35,518 bases of DNA from Brevundimonas sp. (GTDB lineage Bacteria; Pseudomonadota; Alphaproteobacteria; Caulobacterales; Caulobacteraceae), in the NCBI GenBank assembly GCA_020253595.1, contig JADCBH010000079.1:1-35518 (forward strand). The letters run 5' to 3'. A program made the position numbers and the translations under genes. This document shows positions 24,343-31,221 of the stretch, piece after piece (within the stretch, counting starts at the first letter, position 1; every line of letters starts with the position of its first letter). A model generated the notes under the pieces. That model did not search any database. It was given only the letters and a program-made list of their open reading frames with translations, and was not told the origin of the DNA.

Positions 24343-26133
24343 TCACTCGATCACATAACCGACCGGGCCCGACCACGCCGGGGCGGTGGATGCTCCCGGA
24401 GCGGGCGAGCCGTAGGCCTGGTTCAGCTGGCCGAAGAAGATGGTCTGGGCGTCGCTGGCGATGCGTAGACCGTCAGCGGGGGTCTGCATCATGCCTGGCG
24501 AGACGGGATTGACGATGAAGGGCTCGACCATGACGACCAGCTCAGTCTCGCCCGACAAGTAGTCGCGCGAGCGGAATAGCTGGCCCAGTACCGGTAGGCC
24601 AGCAAGACCGGGCAGGCTGTCCACGGCCTGACGGCTGGTGTCCAGCAACAGGCCCGCAATCATCATGGAGCCCCCCGAAGGGATCTCGACGGTGTTCTGC
24701 ACGCGCCGGACGCTTAGGCCCGCGATGGCCAGGGAACCGACGCTCCCAGCGCCGAGTGTAATGCCGCCCGTCTGGGTCAGCTCCGACACCTCGGCCGAGA
24801 TCTGCAGGTTGATGCGCCCTTCGGACAGAACCACCGGCCTGAAGGCCAGGCTGACGCCGTAGGGCTTGAACTCGATGGTGACGTTGCCGTCGCGGTCACG
24901 GCCGGTCGGCACGGGGTATTCCCCGCCCGCCAGGAAGCTGGCGCTCTCGCCATTCACGCTGGTCAGGTTCGGCTCGGCCAGGGTGCGGACCAGACCGACC
25001 CGCTCGAACGCCTGCAGACAGGCGCTGGCGTTGGTCCCTGTCACCGCGCGATAGGCGCTGGAAACCACGTTCTCGACCACGTTGGACAAGGCATTGCCTG
25101 ACTGGGTCTGCAGCAGCGACGTCACCGTGTTGACGAAGTTGTTGACCGCGTTGGTGCCCGAGATGGTCTCGAGGTTGAAGCTTTCGGGCTCGGTGATGGT
25201 CGTCCCGGTCAGGGTCGTGGTGTTGCCGCTGAAGTCGGTCACCGTGACCGAGCCGGGAGTGGCCGAAGAGAAGGAGATCCGCCGGCCGTCGAGCGTGGTG
25301 ATGGTCGTGCCCGTCTCGGTCGTTGTCACGCCGGTGACGGTGTTCCCGAGGTTGGAGCTTGATGTCGTCGTGTTTCCGGTCGTGGTCCGGGTCAGGTTGT
25401 CCGTCGCGATCCCGCGGTTCTCGTTGTAGCAGGCGCCGGCTCCACCCAGCGCCGAGCCGTTGACGCTATAGGTGTTGTCACGGCCAAACCCGACCGACTG
25501 CAGTCCGTTGTTGAACACGACGTCCGACGACAGACCCAGCTGCTTGATGGCGTTACGCTGGACCTCGATGATCCGAACCCGGAGCGTCACCTGATCCGAC
25601 GCCGCGATGGTGGTCAGGTTCAATACCTTTTCCGGGGCGGAGACGAAGGCCCGGGCGACCGAGGCAACACGTTCGGATTCGGCGGCGCTGGTTACCATGC
25701 CGGTCAGGATGATGCTGTCGTTGACGGCTTCCGCCCGCACCTGGGACCCCGGCGCGACCCGGCTCAGCGTGTCCTGCAACGCCGAGACCCCGGCATCCAC
25801 CCGCACACGCAACGTCAGGATGGCGCGGCCGGCGGCATCCAGGAACACCGCATCGGTCTCGCCCGGCGCGATGCCGATGACCGTGATCCGACGCGGCGAA
25901 TGGACATTGGCTTCGGCGACCGCCGGATTGGACACGATCACGTCGCGCGCATCGGCAGGCAGGTCGACTGCGAAGGAGGTGCCGCGCGGCAGGTTGATCA
26001 GGCGCGGTCCGGACCCGGCCGAGACCGTCTGGCTTGCGCCATAGCTCTGGGCCAGAGCCGGGGTGGCGATCGGAGCTGCCGCCGTCACCACCGCGCAGGT
26101 CAGCGCGACGAGGGGCTTCATGGAAATGGACAT
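24343..26133 (-). CDS. cpaC: Tad pilus outer-membrane secretin CpaC (RcpA) with a large Thr-rich insertion
   Basis: CpaC forms the outer-membrane channel for the Flp pilus. The 596-residue protein has a signal peptide ending ALA (about residue 28), a pilus-assembly N-domain (LPRGTSFAVDLPADARDVIV to about 110), a BON-like domain (ALQDTLSRVAPGSQVRAEAV) and the secretin core (LVRTLAEPNLTSVNGESASF, then VSLAFRPVVLSEGRINLQIS). Between RIIEVQRNAIKQLG and the core lies an unusual ~150-residue segment rich in Thr, Ser, Gly and Asn, bounded by the only two cysteines of the mature protein (C235 and C372). ATG 26133 has GAGGG 5 nt upstream; ATG 26145, overlapping the cpaB stop as ATGA, is an alternative adding four residues. 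Confidence 0.95.
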   Translation of the reverse strand: MSISMKPLVALTCAVVTAAAPIATPALAQSYGASQTVSAGSGPRLINLPRGTSFAVDLPADARDVIVSNPAVAEANVHSPRRITVIGIAPGETDAVFLDAAGRAILTLRVRVDAGVSALQDTLSRVAPGSQVRAEAVNDSIILTGMVTSAAESERVASVARAFVSAPEKVLNLTTIAASDQVTLRVRIIEVQRNAIKQLGLSSDVVFNNGLQSVGFGRDNTYSVNGSALGGAGACYNENRGIATDNLTRTTTGNTTTSSSNLGNTVTGVTTTETGTTITTLDGRRISFSSATPGSVTVTDFSGNTTTLTGTTITEPESFNLETISGTNAVNNFVNTVTSLLQTQSGNALSNVVENVVSSAYRAVTGTNASACLQAFERVGLVRTLAEPNLTSVNGESASFLAGGEYPVPTGRDRDGNVTIEFKPYGVSLAFRPVVLSEGRINLQISAEVSELTQTGGITLGAGSVGSLAIAGLSVRRVQNTVEIPSGGSMMIAGLLLDTSRQAVDSLPGLAGLPVLGQLFRSRDYLSGETELVVMVEPFIVNPVSPGMMQTPADGLRIASDAQTIFFGQLNQAYGSPAPGASTAPAWSGPVGYVIE

Positions 26134-26141
26134 GGGTGCCC

Positions 26142-27074
26142 TCATTGGACGGTCACCGTTTCTGCTTCGCCGCCCCGGTAGACCCGGATCGAGGTGGTCT
26201 GGGGCGTGGCGCGTGCGCGGGGCTGGTTCTGGACGCGGCCCGAGGGGCCCGCCGTGTCGGCATAGGAGCGCAGAACCAGCGACAGGGTGCCGGCCGCCTT
26301 GGCCAGGGCCAGGGCCTCGGCGTCGGTGGGGGCCAGTTCCAGGGTTGCGGTGGCACCGACCACCGCCTGCTGGTCGTCCTCGGCGCGGGTCGACTGATCG
26401 ACGGCCAGGACCTTCACATTCTGCAGGACGGTGGAGCTGGCATAGCGGGTCTGGCCGCCGCCCTCGCCATTGTCCGCCAGTTCCACGGTGACCAGAACGT
26501 CGACGCGGTCACCCGGCAGGATGAAGCCCCCGGCGGCGGTTTCTACCGACACGCCGATCGACATGGCCCGCATGCCGGGCTCCAGATAGGCGGCCATGTA
26601 GCCGCTGTCCCCGGCGCGGACGATCTTGCGTGCCACGATCGGCTCTCCGGCCAGAATGGGTTCGCGCACGACCGAGCCGAAGTAGTCGGCCTCGGCACCG
26701 CCGGTAGCCAGTTCCGTCGCGGCCCGGGCGACGCGAGCGACCGCGCCTTGGCCCTCGGCCGTTTCCTCGTTGGCCTCTTCCTCGGCACCTTCGTCTTCGG
26801 CGGGTTGGGGGACGGGAACGGTCCCGTCCGTGATGAATGCCGGATTGACCTCTGCGGCGGGCCAGTCCTTCCACTCCAGGTCCGCGTCGGTCAGGCGCTG
26901 ACCGGGCGCGAGGTCACGCGCGGCGACCAGAACCTTGGCCATCGGCGCGGCCGGCGCGGCCGAAGCGGTGGCCACAGCTTCGCCCGAGGACGAGCCCATG
27001 GCGCGCACAACCAGCGCCAGGCCAATGGCCGAGACGGCGGCGATACAGATGACGGCGATCCGTGCGGGCTTCAT
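26142..27074 (-). CDS. cpaB: Flp pilus assembly protein CpaB (RcpC), SAF domain
   Basis: CpaB is an inner-membrane-anchored periplasmic protein needed for Tad pilus assembly, probably connecting platform and secretin. The 310 residues start MKPARIAVICIAAVSAIGLA (one transmembrane anchor). A SAF domain follows (VLVAARDLAPGQRLTDADLE, then REPILAGEPIVARKI), and then the RcpC/CpaB domain with AGGFILPGDRVDVLVTVEL. An acidic low-complexity insertion of ~40 residues (about 89-130) splits the SAF region after FITDGTVPVP. GGAGA stands 6 nt upstream of the chosen ATG; the frame is open to 27137 but that extension is not family-like. The stop overlaps the alternative cpaC start. Confidence 0.93.
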   Translation of the reverse strand: MKPARIAVICIAAVSAIGLALVVRAMGSSSGEAVATASAAPAAPMAKVLVAARDLAPGQRLTDADLEWKDWPAAEVNPAFITDGTVPVPQPAEDEGAEEEANEETAEGQGAVARVARAATELATGGAEADYFGSVVREPILAGEPIVARKIVRAGDSGYMAAYLEPGMRAMSIGVSVETAAGGFILPGDRVDVLVTVELADNGEGGGQTRYASSTVLQNVKVLAVDQSTRAEDDQQAVVGATATLELAPTDAEALALAKAAGTLSLVLRSYADTAGPSGRVQNQPRARATPQTTSIRVYRGGEAETVTVQ

Positions 27075-27126
27075 CGTGGGTCTCCGGCGCGACCGGACGC
27101 ACGACTCAGGGTGCGGGCGGTCTACC

Positions 27127-27155
27127 GTTAACGACAATGCCGGGGCCGGGTTAAC
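27127..27155 (-). promoter_or_regulatory. Two GTTAAC sites upstream of cpaB (CtrA half-site-like)
   Basis: GTTAAC occurs at 27127-27132 and 27150-27155, 23 bp apart, in the gap between cpaB and cpaA. One reads TTAACC on the minus strand, like a CtrA half-site. The full TTAA-N7-TTAA form is absent, so binding by CtrA is only a possibility. The remainder of the gap (27075-27224) shows no gene and no terminator. Confidence 0.3.
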
Positions 27156-27224
27156 GGGGACCTAAGCGTCGCAGGGCGTTCAGGGACGCGGGACCGTGCC
27201 GTTAGGCCTGCCACCCAGGAGCGT

Positions 27225-27737
27225 TCAGGCCCCGAAGGCGCGGGCGATCAGCAGGCTGGACGGATAGGCCATTAGCACGCCGCCACAGATGGCGACGCCA
27301 TAGGGAATATCGCCCTTGGGCTGGAACAGGGTCGAGACCCAGGCCGGAGCACCCGCGATATAGGGCTGGGCCAGGCTACGCCCCAGAATCAGCACCAGGC
27401 TGAAGGCTCCGCCCAGGATGGCGGTCCAGATCAGGAAAGGCATCAGGGCCGAAGCTCCCAGCCACATACCGGCGGCCGCCATCAGCTTGGCGTCACCTCC
27501 GCCGACGACCCGCAGCGCGAACAGCGCCATGCCCGCGATCAGCACCAGAACGCCAACGCCGAAGTGCATGCCGACCTCGATCGGCGACAGGCCGGCCGCG
27601 AAGGCCGCCGGGAAGAAGGCGACGATCAACAACGCCGATATCCAGTTCGGAATCTTCATCCGCGTCAGATCCGTCAGGGCCGCGATCACGACCAGAACGG
27701 GAAAGGGGGCGAGCAGCAGCGACGTCAGCATGTCCAT
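27225..27737 (-). CDS. cpaA: Tad-type prepilin peptidase CpaA (TadV, A24 family)
   Basis: CpaA cleaves the leader of the Flp pilin and pseudopilins in the inner membrane. The 170-residue polytopic protein has about six helices and both catalytic aspartates of the A24 family: D23 in LTDLTRMKIPN and D82 in VVGGGDAKLMAA. It lacks the methyltransferase domain of larger PilD-type enzymes, as normal for CpaA/TadV. It lies between pilA (with a strong terminator between them) and cpaB. The start ATG 27737 has an AGG 8 nt upstream. A TTAACC site lies about 25 nt before the start. Confidence 0.95.
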   Translation of the reverse strand: MDMLTSLLLAPFPVLVVIAALTDLTRMKIPNWISALLIVAFFPAAFAAGLSPIEVGMHFGVGVLVLIAGMALFALRVVGGGDAKLMAAAGMWLGASALMPFLIWTAILGGAFSLVLILGRSLAQPYIAGAPAWVSTLFQPKGDIPYGVAICGGVLMAYPSSLLIARAFGA

Positions 27738-27759
27738 GGGCGAAACCTGCCACAGCGTT

Positions 27760-27765
27760 GGTTAA
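27760..27765 (-). promoter_or_regulatory. TTAACC half-site upstream of cpaA
   Basis: On the minus strand TTTTAACCAACG contains TTAACCA (6 of 7 with the CtrA half-site TTAACCAT core) about 25 nt upstream of the cpaA ATG. A single half-site has little weight alone; it is listed because similar sites lie before pilA and cpaB. Confidence 0.3.
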
Positions 27766-27877
27766 AACGAGGTTCGCCACGTCCTTGCGTCAGACCCGCG
27801 ACCCGGGCGGTCGCGCACCAACCGTGCGCTCAAGCAGCGAGCGACCGCGTCGCGAGCGATAGCGCTACTAGATAAGC

Positions 27878-27909
27878 AAAAGGGGCCGGAGCGTTTCCGC
27901 TCCGGCCCC
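27878..27909 (-). terminator. Strong intrinsic terminator after pilA
   Basis: On the minus strand a perfect 12-bp stem GGGGCCGGAGCG / CGCTCCGGCCCC (27909-27898 with 27893-27882) closes a GAAA tetraloop (27897-27894) and is followed by TTTTGC. It begins 24 nt after the pilA stop. It should end the abundant pilA message while letting little transcription enter cpaA. Confidence 0.88.
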
Positions 27910-27933
27910 CAAGGCTTCAGACGATCAGGTCGC

Positions 27934-28101
27934 TTAGAGCGCCAGACCATCCGCGATGGCGTCGAACACGGCCTCAAGGCGCGTGCCGACCAGGCCGACG
28001 GCGGTGATGATCAGGACCGCGATAAGGGCGGCGATCAGGCCGTACTCGATGGCGGTGGCGCCCGACTCGTCTTTGACGAACTTCTTGATGAACTGGGTCA
28101 T
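27934..28101 (-). CDS. pilA: Flp-type major pilin PilA
   Basis: This is the structural subunit of the Tad pilus, 55 residues, starting MTQFIKKFVKDESGATAIEY. A short basic leader ends at G14, and cleavage before ATAIEYG would give a ~41-residue mature pilin with the conserved Glu at +5 and Tyr at +6, followed by the hydrophobic helix GLIAALIAVLIITAVGLVG. The start at 28101 has a perfect AGAGGA 6 nt upstream, whereas the frame's extension to 28191 would place the leader internally. It is the first gene of the minus-strand pilus locus and carries its own terminator, in line with high expression. Confidence 0.97.
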   Translation of the reverse strand: MTQFIKKFVKDESGATAIEYGLIAALIAVLIITAVGLVGTRLEAVFDAIADGLAL

Positions 28102-28467
28102 ATGACTTCCTCTCAGGTAAAATGGCTTAGCGAGCAACGATGGCTGGGAGGCTCCGGTCGCCCGCTTGTCCCCCAAACGCAGGGTGACCATGCACGCCTA
28201 TCGGTTAAGGTCACGTCAGAGGGCATGGTTACCGCGCTGTTCGCCTTGAAAAGTTTGAAGATCGATCCCGTCGACAAATGGACACCTTATACAGAGACCG
28301 AAAACCTGGCGCGTTGTGACAGTATTCGCGAAATGAATGCTTCACCGCACGTTAACCGGCGTTGACGACCTGTTGTCAGCCACGCCGGGTTTCAGGATTT
28401 GTAGAGGTTTCCACCCGATCCTTCCGGCTCGTCTCGCGCGCCTGCGAGAAAGACCAAGGATCTGCTC
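28102..28467. promoter_or_regulatory. Divergent regulatory region between pilA and the plus-strand pilus genes
   Basis: This 366-nt non-coding region separates pilA (minus) from the pilus-assembly gene at 28468 (plus). Three CtrA-half-site-like motifs are visible: GTAACCAT on the minus strand (28232-28225, 7 of 8 with TTAACCAT), TTAACC on the minus strand (28208-28203) and GTTAACC on the plus strand (28351-28357). A TTGACG -35-like hexamer occurs at 28362-28367, but no partner -10 is convincing. In Caulobacter, pilA transcription depends on CtrA; transfer to this locus is inference. No gene is supported inside the region, and its composition is more AT-rich than the surrounding coding DNA. 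Confidence 0.5.
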
Positions 28468-28872
28468 ATGGCTGGATTTCCCGCCCGCACCCTTTCCACC
28501 CTGGCGGCGGCCGCCCTGCTGGCTGTTGCCGGCGTGGCCCAGGCCCAGTCCCTCAACGTCGAGATCGACCGCTCCAGCCGCATCAGCCTGCGGGGTCCGG
28601 CGGCCTCGGTGATCGTCGGCAACCCGGACATCGCCGACGTCACGGTCGTGGACGCAACCACCCTGTTCGTCACGGGCAAGGGTTACGGCGTTACCGAAGT
28701 AGTCGCTGTCGATGCGCTCGGCCGCACTCTCTACCAGGGCGAGGTCATCGTGACCGGCGGCTCGACCGGCTCGGTCCGCGTCTGGCGCGGTGCCCAGGCG
28801 ACGGAGATGGCCTGCGCCTCCTCCTGCTCGCCGTCGGTACGCAACGGCAACGCCGCCTCCCCGACACCCTGA
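28468..28872 (+). CDS. Pilus assembly protein N-terminal domain protein (free-standing)
   Basis: This 134-residue exported protein has a signal peptide ending AQA at about residue 26. It has one pilus-formation N-terminal domain (LNVEIDRSSRISLRGPAASV, then NPDIADVTVVDATTLFVTGKGYG), the same type of domain found at the N-terminus of the CpaC secretin, and then a short tail with two Cys (ACASSCSPSV). The mature part is therefore periplasmic. Free-standing copies often accompany Tad loci and may help secretin assembly, but no function is demonstrated. It precedes the two TadE-like genes by 11 nt and runs divergently from pilA. Confidence 0.85.
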   Translation: MAGFPARTLSTLAAAALLAVAGVAQAQSLNVEIDRSSRISLRGPAASVIVGNPDIADVTVVDATTLFVTGKGYGVTEVVAVDALGRTLYQGEVIVTGGSTGSVRVWRGAQATEMACASSCSPSVRNGNAASPTP

Positions 28873-28883
28873 GGCGGCACCCG

Positions 28884-29417
28884 ATGGCCCTGCGCATGCG
28901 CACTCCCGGCCTGTTCCGTCGCCGCCCTCGTCGTGAAGGCGCGGCTGCGGTCGAGTTCGCCATCGTTTCCGTGCCCTTCTTCTTCGTGATCTTCGCGGTG
29001 CTGGAGCTCGGCGTGATCTTCCTGGTGGACTCGACGCTTGAGGCGGCGGTCCAGCAAGCCACCCGACTTGTGCGCACCGGCCAGGCCCAGGGCGGGGCCA
29101 TGACGCCCGCCCAGTTTCGTACCGCCATGTGTGGCGCGATGAATGTGTTCGAGGGCGACTGCCAGGCGCGCGCGGTGATCGACGTGCGTCCGATCCCCCA
29201 GTTCCGGAACCCCAATCCGCCCAATCCCATCGTCGACGGCGAGTTCGATCCGGATCAGACGGATTTCGATCCCGGGGCGGCCGGCGACCTGATGCTGGTT
29301 CGGGTCTGGTACCAGCAACCCGTGGTCACGCCCATGCTGTCGAACGCCCTGACGCGGCTCGAATCCGGCGACGCCCTGATCACCGTCACCACCGCCTTCC
29401 GCAACGAGCCCTTCTGA
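28884..29417 (+). CDS. TadE-family pseudopilin
   Basis: TadE proteins are minor pseudopilins cleaved by the Tad prepilin peptidase. The 177-residue protein has a basic leader (RMRTPGLFRRRPRRE) ending at Gly19, then AAAVEFAIVSVPFFFVIFAV, the pilin-like hydrophobic segment with the conserved Glu at +5 after Gly. LVDSTLEAAVQQATRLVRTG is the TadE motif. The C-terminal part is periplasmic and Pro/Asn/Asp-rich (PQFRNPNPPNPIVDGE), with two Cys (C80 and C89 region). Its TGA stop overlaps the start of the next gene (TGATG), which suggests coupling. Confidence 0.9.
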   Translation: MALRMRTPGLFRRRPRREGAAAVEFAIVSVPFFFVIFAVLELGVIFLVDSTLEAAVQQATRLVRTGQAQGGAMTPAQFRTAMCGAMNVFEGDCQARAVIDVRPIPQFRNPNPPNPIVDGEFDPDQTDFDPGAAGDLMLVRVWYQQPVVTPMLSNALTRLESGDALITVTTAFRNEPF

Positions 29418-29968
29418 TGATGCGCTCGCCTTCCAGTAGGATCCGGTCCTTCGCGGCGCGCTTCACACGCAATGCCGACGGCGTCGCCGCGGTGGAGTTC
29501 GCCCTCGTCGTCCCGGTATTGATCGTCTGCTACTTCGGTCTTGCCGAGTTCTGTCAGGCCTACATGGCCCAGAAGCGCGCCCAGCACACCACGTCCCAGA
29601 TCGCGGACATGATCGCTCGGACTCCCGACACTACGCTGGCCGAGCTCGACGCCATCTTCGATGTCGGCTCCCTGATCATGCAACCGTTTCCGGAGGCCGC
29701 CCTGTCGATCCGGGTCACCAGCATCACGCGCGACACCGACGGCGTCGCCCGCGTCGACTGGAGCCGTGGCCGGGGCATGACCGGTCTATCCGGGGTTCAG
29801 ACCGTGCCGGCGGGTCTGATTGCCAACGGCGAGACCATCATCATGAGCGAGACGCGCTACGCGTTCGACTCGTCCATGGATCGTCTGCTGCCTGGCCTGA
29901 CGAACTTCAACAGCAGATACTACCTGCGCCCGCGACTGTCCGATCGCCTGCCCTGCACAGACTGCTAG
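29417..29968 (+). CDS. TadE/TadG-family pseudopilin
   Basis: This second pseudopilin-type protein has 183 residues. A leader with basic residues ends in DG and is followed by VAAVEFALVVPVLIVCYFGL, again a Gly then Glu at +5 before a hydrophobic helix. AYMAQKRAQHTTSQIADMIA is the TadE-like helix. The C-terminal half (IRVTSITRDTDGVARVDWSR) is similar to TadG/TadE partners in alphaproteobacteria, and the protein ends in a Cys-Thr-Asp-Cys tail. It starts within the stop of the preceding gene. Its TAG stop overlaps, on the other strand, the stop of pabB in the palindrome CTAG. Confidence 0.87.
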   Translation: MMRSPSSRIRSFAARFTRNADGVAAVEFALVVPVLIVCYFGLAEFCQAYMAQKRAQHTTSQIADMIARTPDTTLAELDAIFDVGSLIMQPFPEAALSIRVTSITRDTDGVARVDWSRGRGMTGLSGVQTVPAGLIANGETIIMSETRYAFDSSMDRLLPGLTNFNSRYYLRPRLSDRLPCTDC

Positions 29969-31221
29969 CCGACCAACGCACGGCGGATCGCCCCGATCTT
30001 GGCCTCGGTCTCGTCCAGTTCCGCCTGCAGATCGCTGCCGGCCGTGATCCCCGCCCCCGCCTGGGTGCGGAACCTCCAGCGGGTGTCCTCGCGCCACAGG
30101 GCGACGGTCCGGATCAGGACCGAGGCGGTCATCTGCCCCCTGCCGTCGATGTGGACCAGACTTCCGCACCAGGCCCCCCTCGGCGGCTCATGGTCGGCGA
30201 TCACCTTCATGGCCTGATGCTTGGGCGCGCCGGTGATCGAGCCCGGCGGAAAGGTGGCTTCCAGAATGGCTCCGGGGCAGGCTTGCGCCTTCGCACGTGC
30301 CGTGACGGTCGAGACCAGATGATGCACCGTGGCGAAGCTCTCCAACTGGAACAGCCGCTCGACCGACACACTGCCGATGTCTGACACTCGCGCCAGATCG
30401 TTGCGCATCAGATCGACGATCATCAGGTTTTCAGCCCGATCCTTCTCGCTGGCCACCAGCTCGTCGGCGCGGGCCGCGTCCTCGACAGGGTCCACAGATC
30501 GCGGCCGCGTGCCCTTGATCGGTCGTGTCTCGATCCGATGGCTCGCCGGATCGAATGTCAGGAACAGCTCGGGCGAGTTCGACACCAGCGCCCGCTCGCC
30601 CAGCCGCCAGAAGGCCCCGTAGGGCGCAGGCCCCGCCGCCAGCCTGATGAACAGATCAAACGGATCGGCGGCCTCGGTCAGCGTCCCGGACCAGCCCCGG
30701 GCGATATTGGCCTGAAACAGGTCTCCCTGACCGATCCGGCCAACCACATCGGCGACGGCGGCGCGATAATGGCCGTCGTCTTCATCCGGTCTGAAGCCCT
30801 CCGCCGGTGGTTTGGGCATATTGGGCGCAAGGGCACCGTCCAGCCATATCGCCGCCGTCGCCGCGTCCCCGACGACGCTGACTGTCCGTCTCGCATGATC
30901 GAACACCAGCACCGTGCGATAGACGGCCGTCATCAGATCGGGCCAGACCGGCTCGCGCACACCCGTCGCCGGTCGCGCGCCCCAGTCATAGGCGACCAGA
31001 CCAATGCCATGACAACCGGCCGGGACGACCAGGGCTTCACTCAGGCCGTCCGGGTCGAGCGGGCCCGCAAAGGTCCTTTCGGGATCGGCAGCGACGTAGG
31101 AGAACCGCCCGGCAGGCCCCCCGTCCGACAGCAGGCAGACCAGACCGTCACGATCCTTCAGGCCCGCCGCGACCGCCAGCGGCTCGACCCAGGGCCAGAC
31201 GCCGTCTTCGGGTCCGTTCAC
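29965..31221 (-). CDS. pabB: Aminodeoxychorismate synthase component I (PabB)
   Basis: PabB converts chorismate plus ammonia to 4-amino-4-deoxychorismate in folate synthesis. The 418-residue protein has the chorismate-binding domain with RPIKGTRPRS, NLMIVDLMRNDLARVSDIGS, VHHLVSTVTARA, FPPGSITGAPKHQAMKVI and the C-terminal AGAGITAGSDLQAELDETEAK. These are shared with anthranilate synthase, but Pro-Ile-Lys-Gly-Thr fits PabB/TrpE types with the catalytic Lys of PabB. The N-terminal half (LVCLLSDGGPAGRFSYVAAD) is typical of PabB. The start codon is GTG and overlaps the upstream phosphatase stop (GTGA). No glutaminase component lies in the window. Confidence 0.92.
   Translation of the reverse strand: MNGPEDGVWPWVEPLAVAAGLKDRDGLVCLLSDGGPAGRFSYVAADPERTFAGPLDPDGLSEALVVPAGCHGIGLVAYDWGARPATGVREPVWPDLMTAVYRTVLVFDHARRTVSVVGDAATAAIWLDGALAPNMPKPPAEGFRPDEDDGHYRAAVADVVGRIGQGDLFQANIARGWSGTLTEAADPFDLFIRLAAGPAPYGAFWRLGERALVSNSPELFLTFDPASHRIETRPIKGTRPRSVDPVEDAARADELVASEKDRAENLMIVDLMRNDLARVSDIGSVSVERLFQLESFATVHHLVSTVTARAKAQACPGAILEATFPPGSITGAPKHQAMKVIADHEPPRGAWCGSLVHIDGRGQMTASVLIRTVALWREDTRWRFRTQAGAGITAGSDLQAELDETEAKIGAIRRALVG

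Noticed and set aside
27176-27229. Direct repeat GCGTTCAGG at 27176-27184 and 27221-27229 near the end of cpaA.
   Set aside because: Nine bases with one copy overlapping the cpaA stop; no third copy or other structure, so chance is likely.
28362-28402. TTGACG as -35 of the plus-strand pilus genes.
   Set aside because: No -10-like hexamer occurs at 15-19 nt; TTGTAG lies about 30 nt away.
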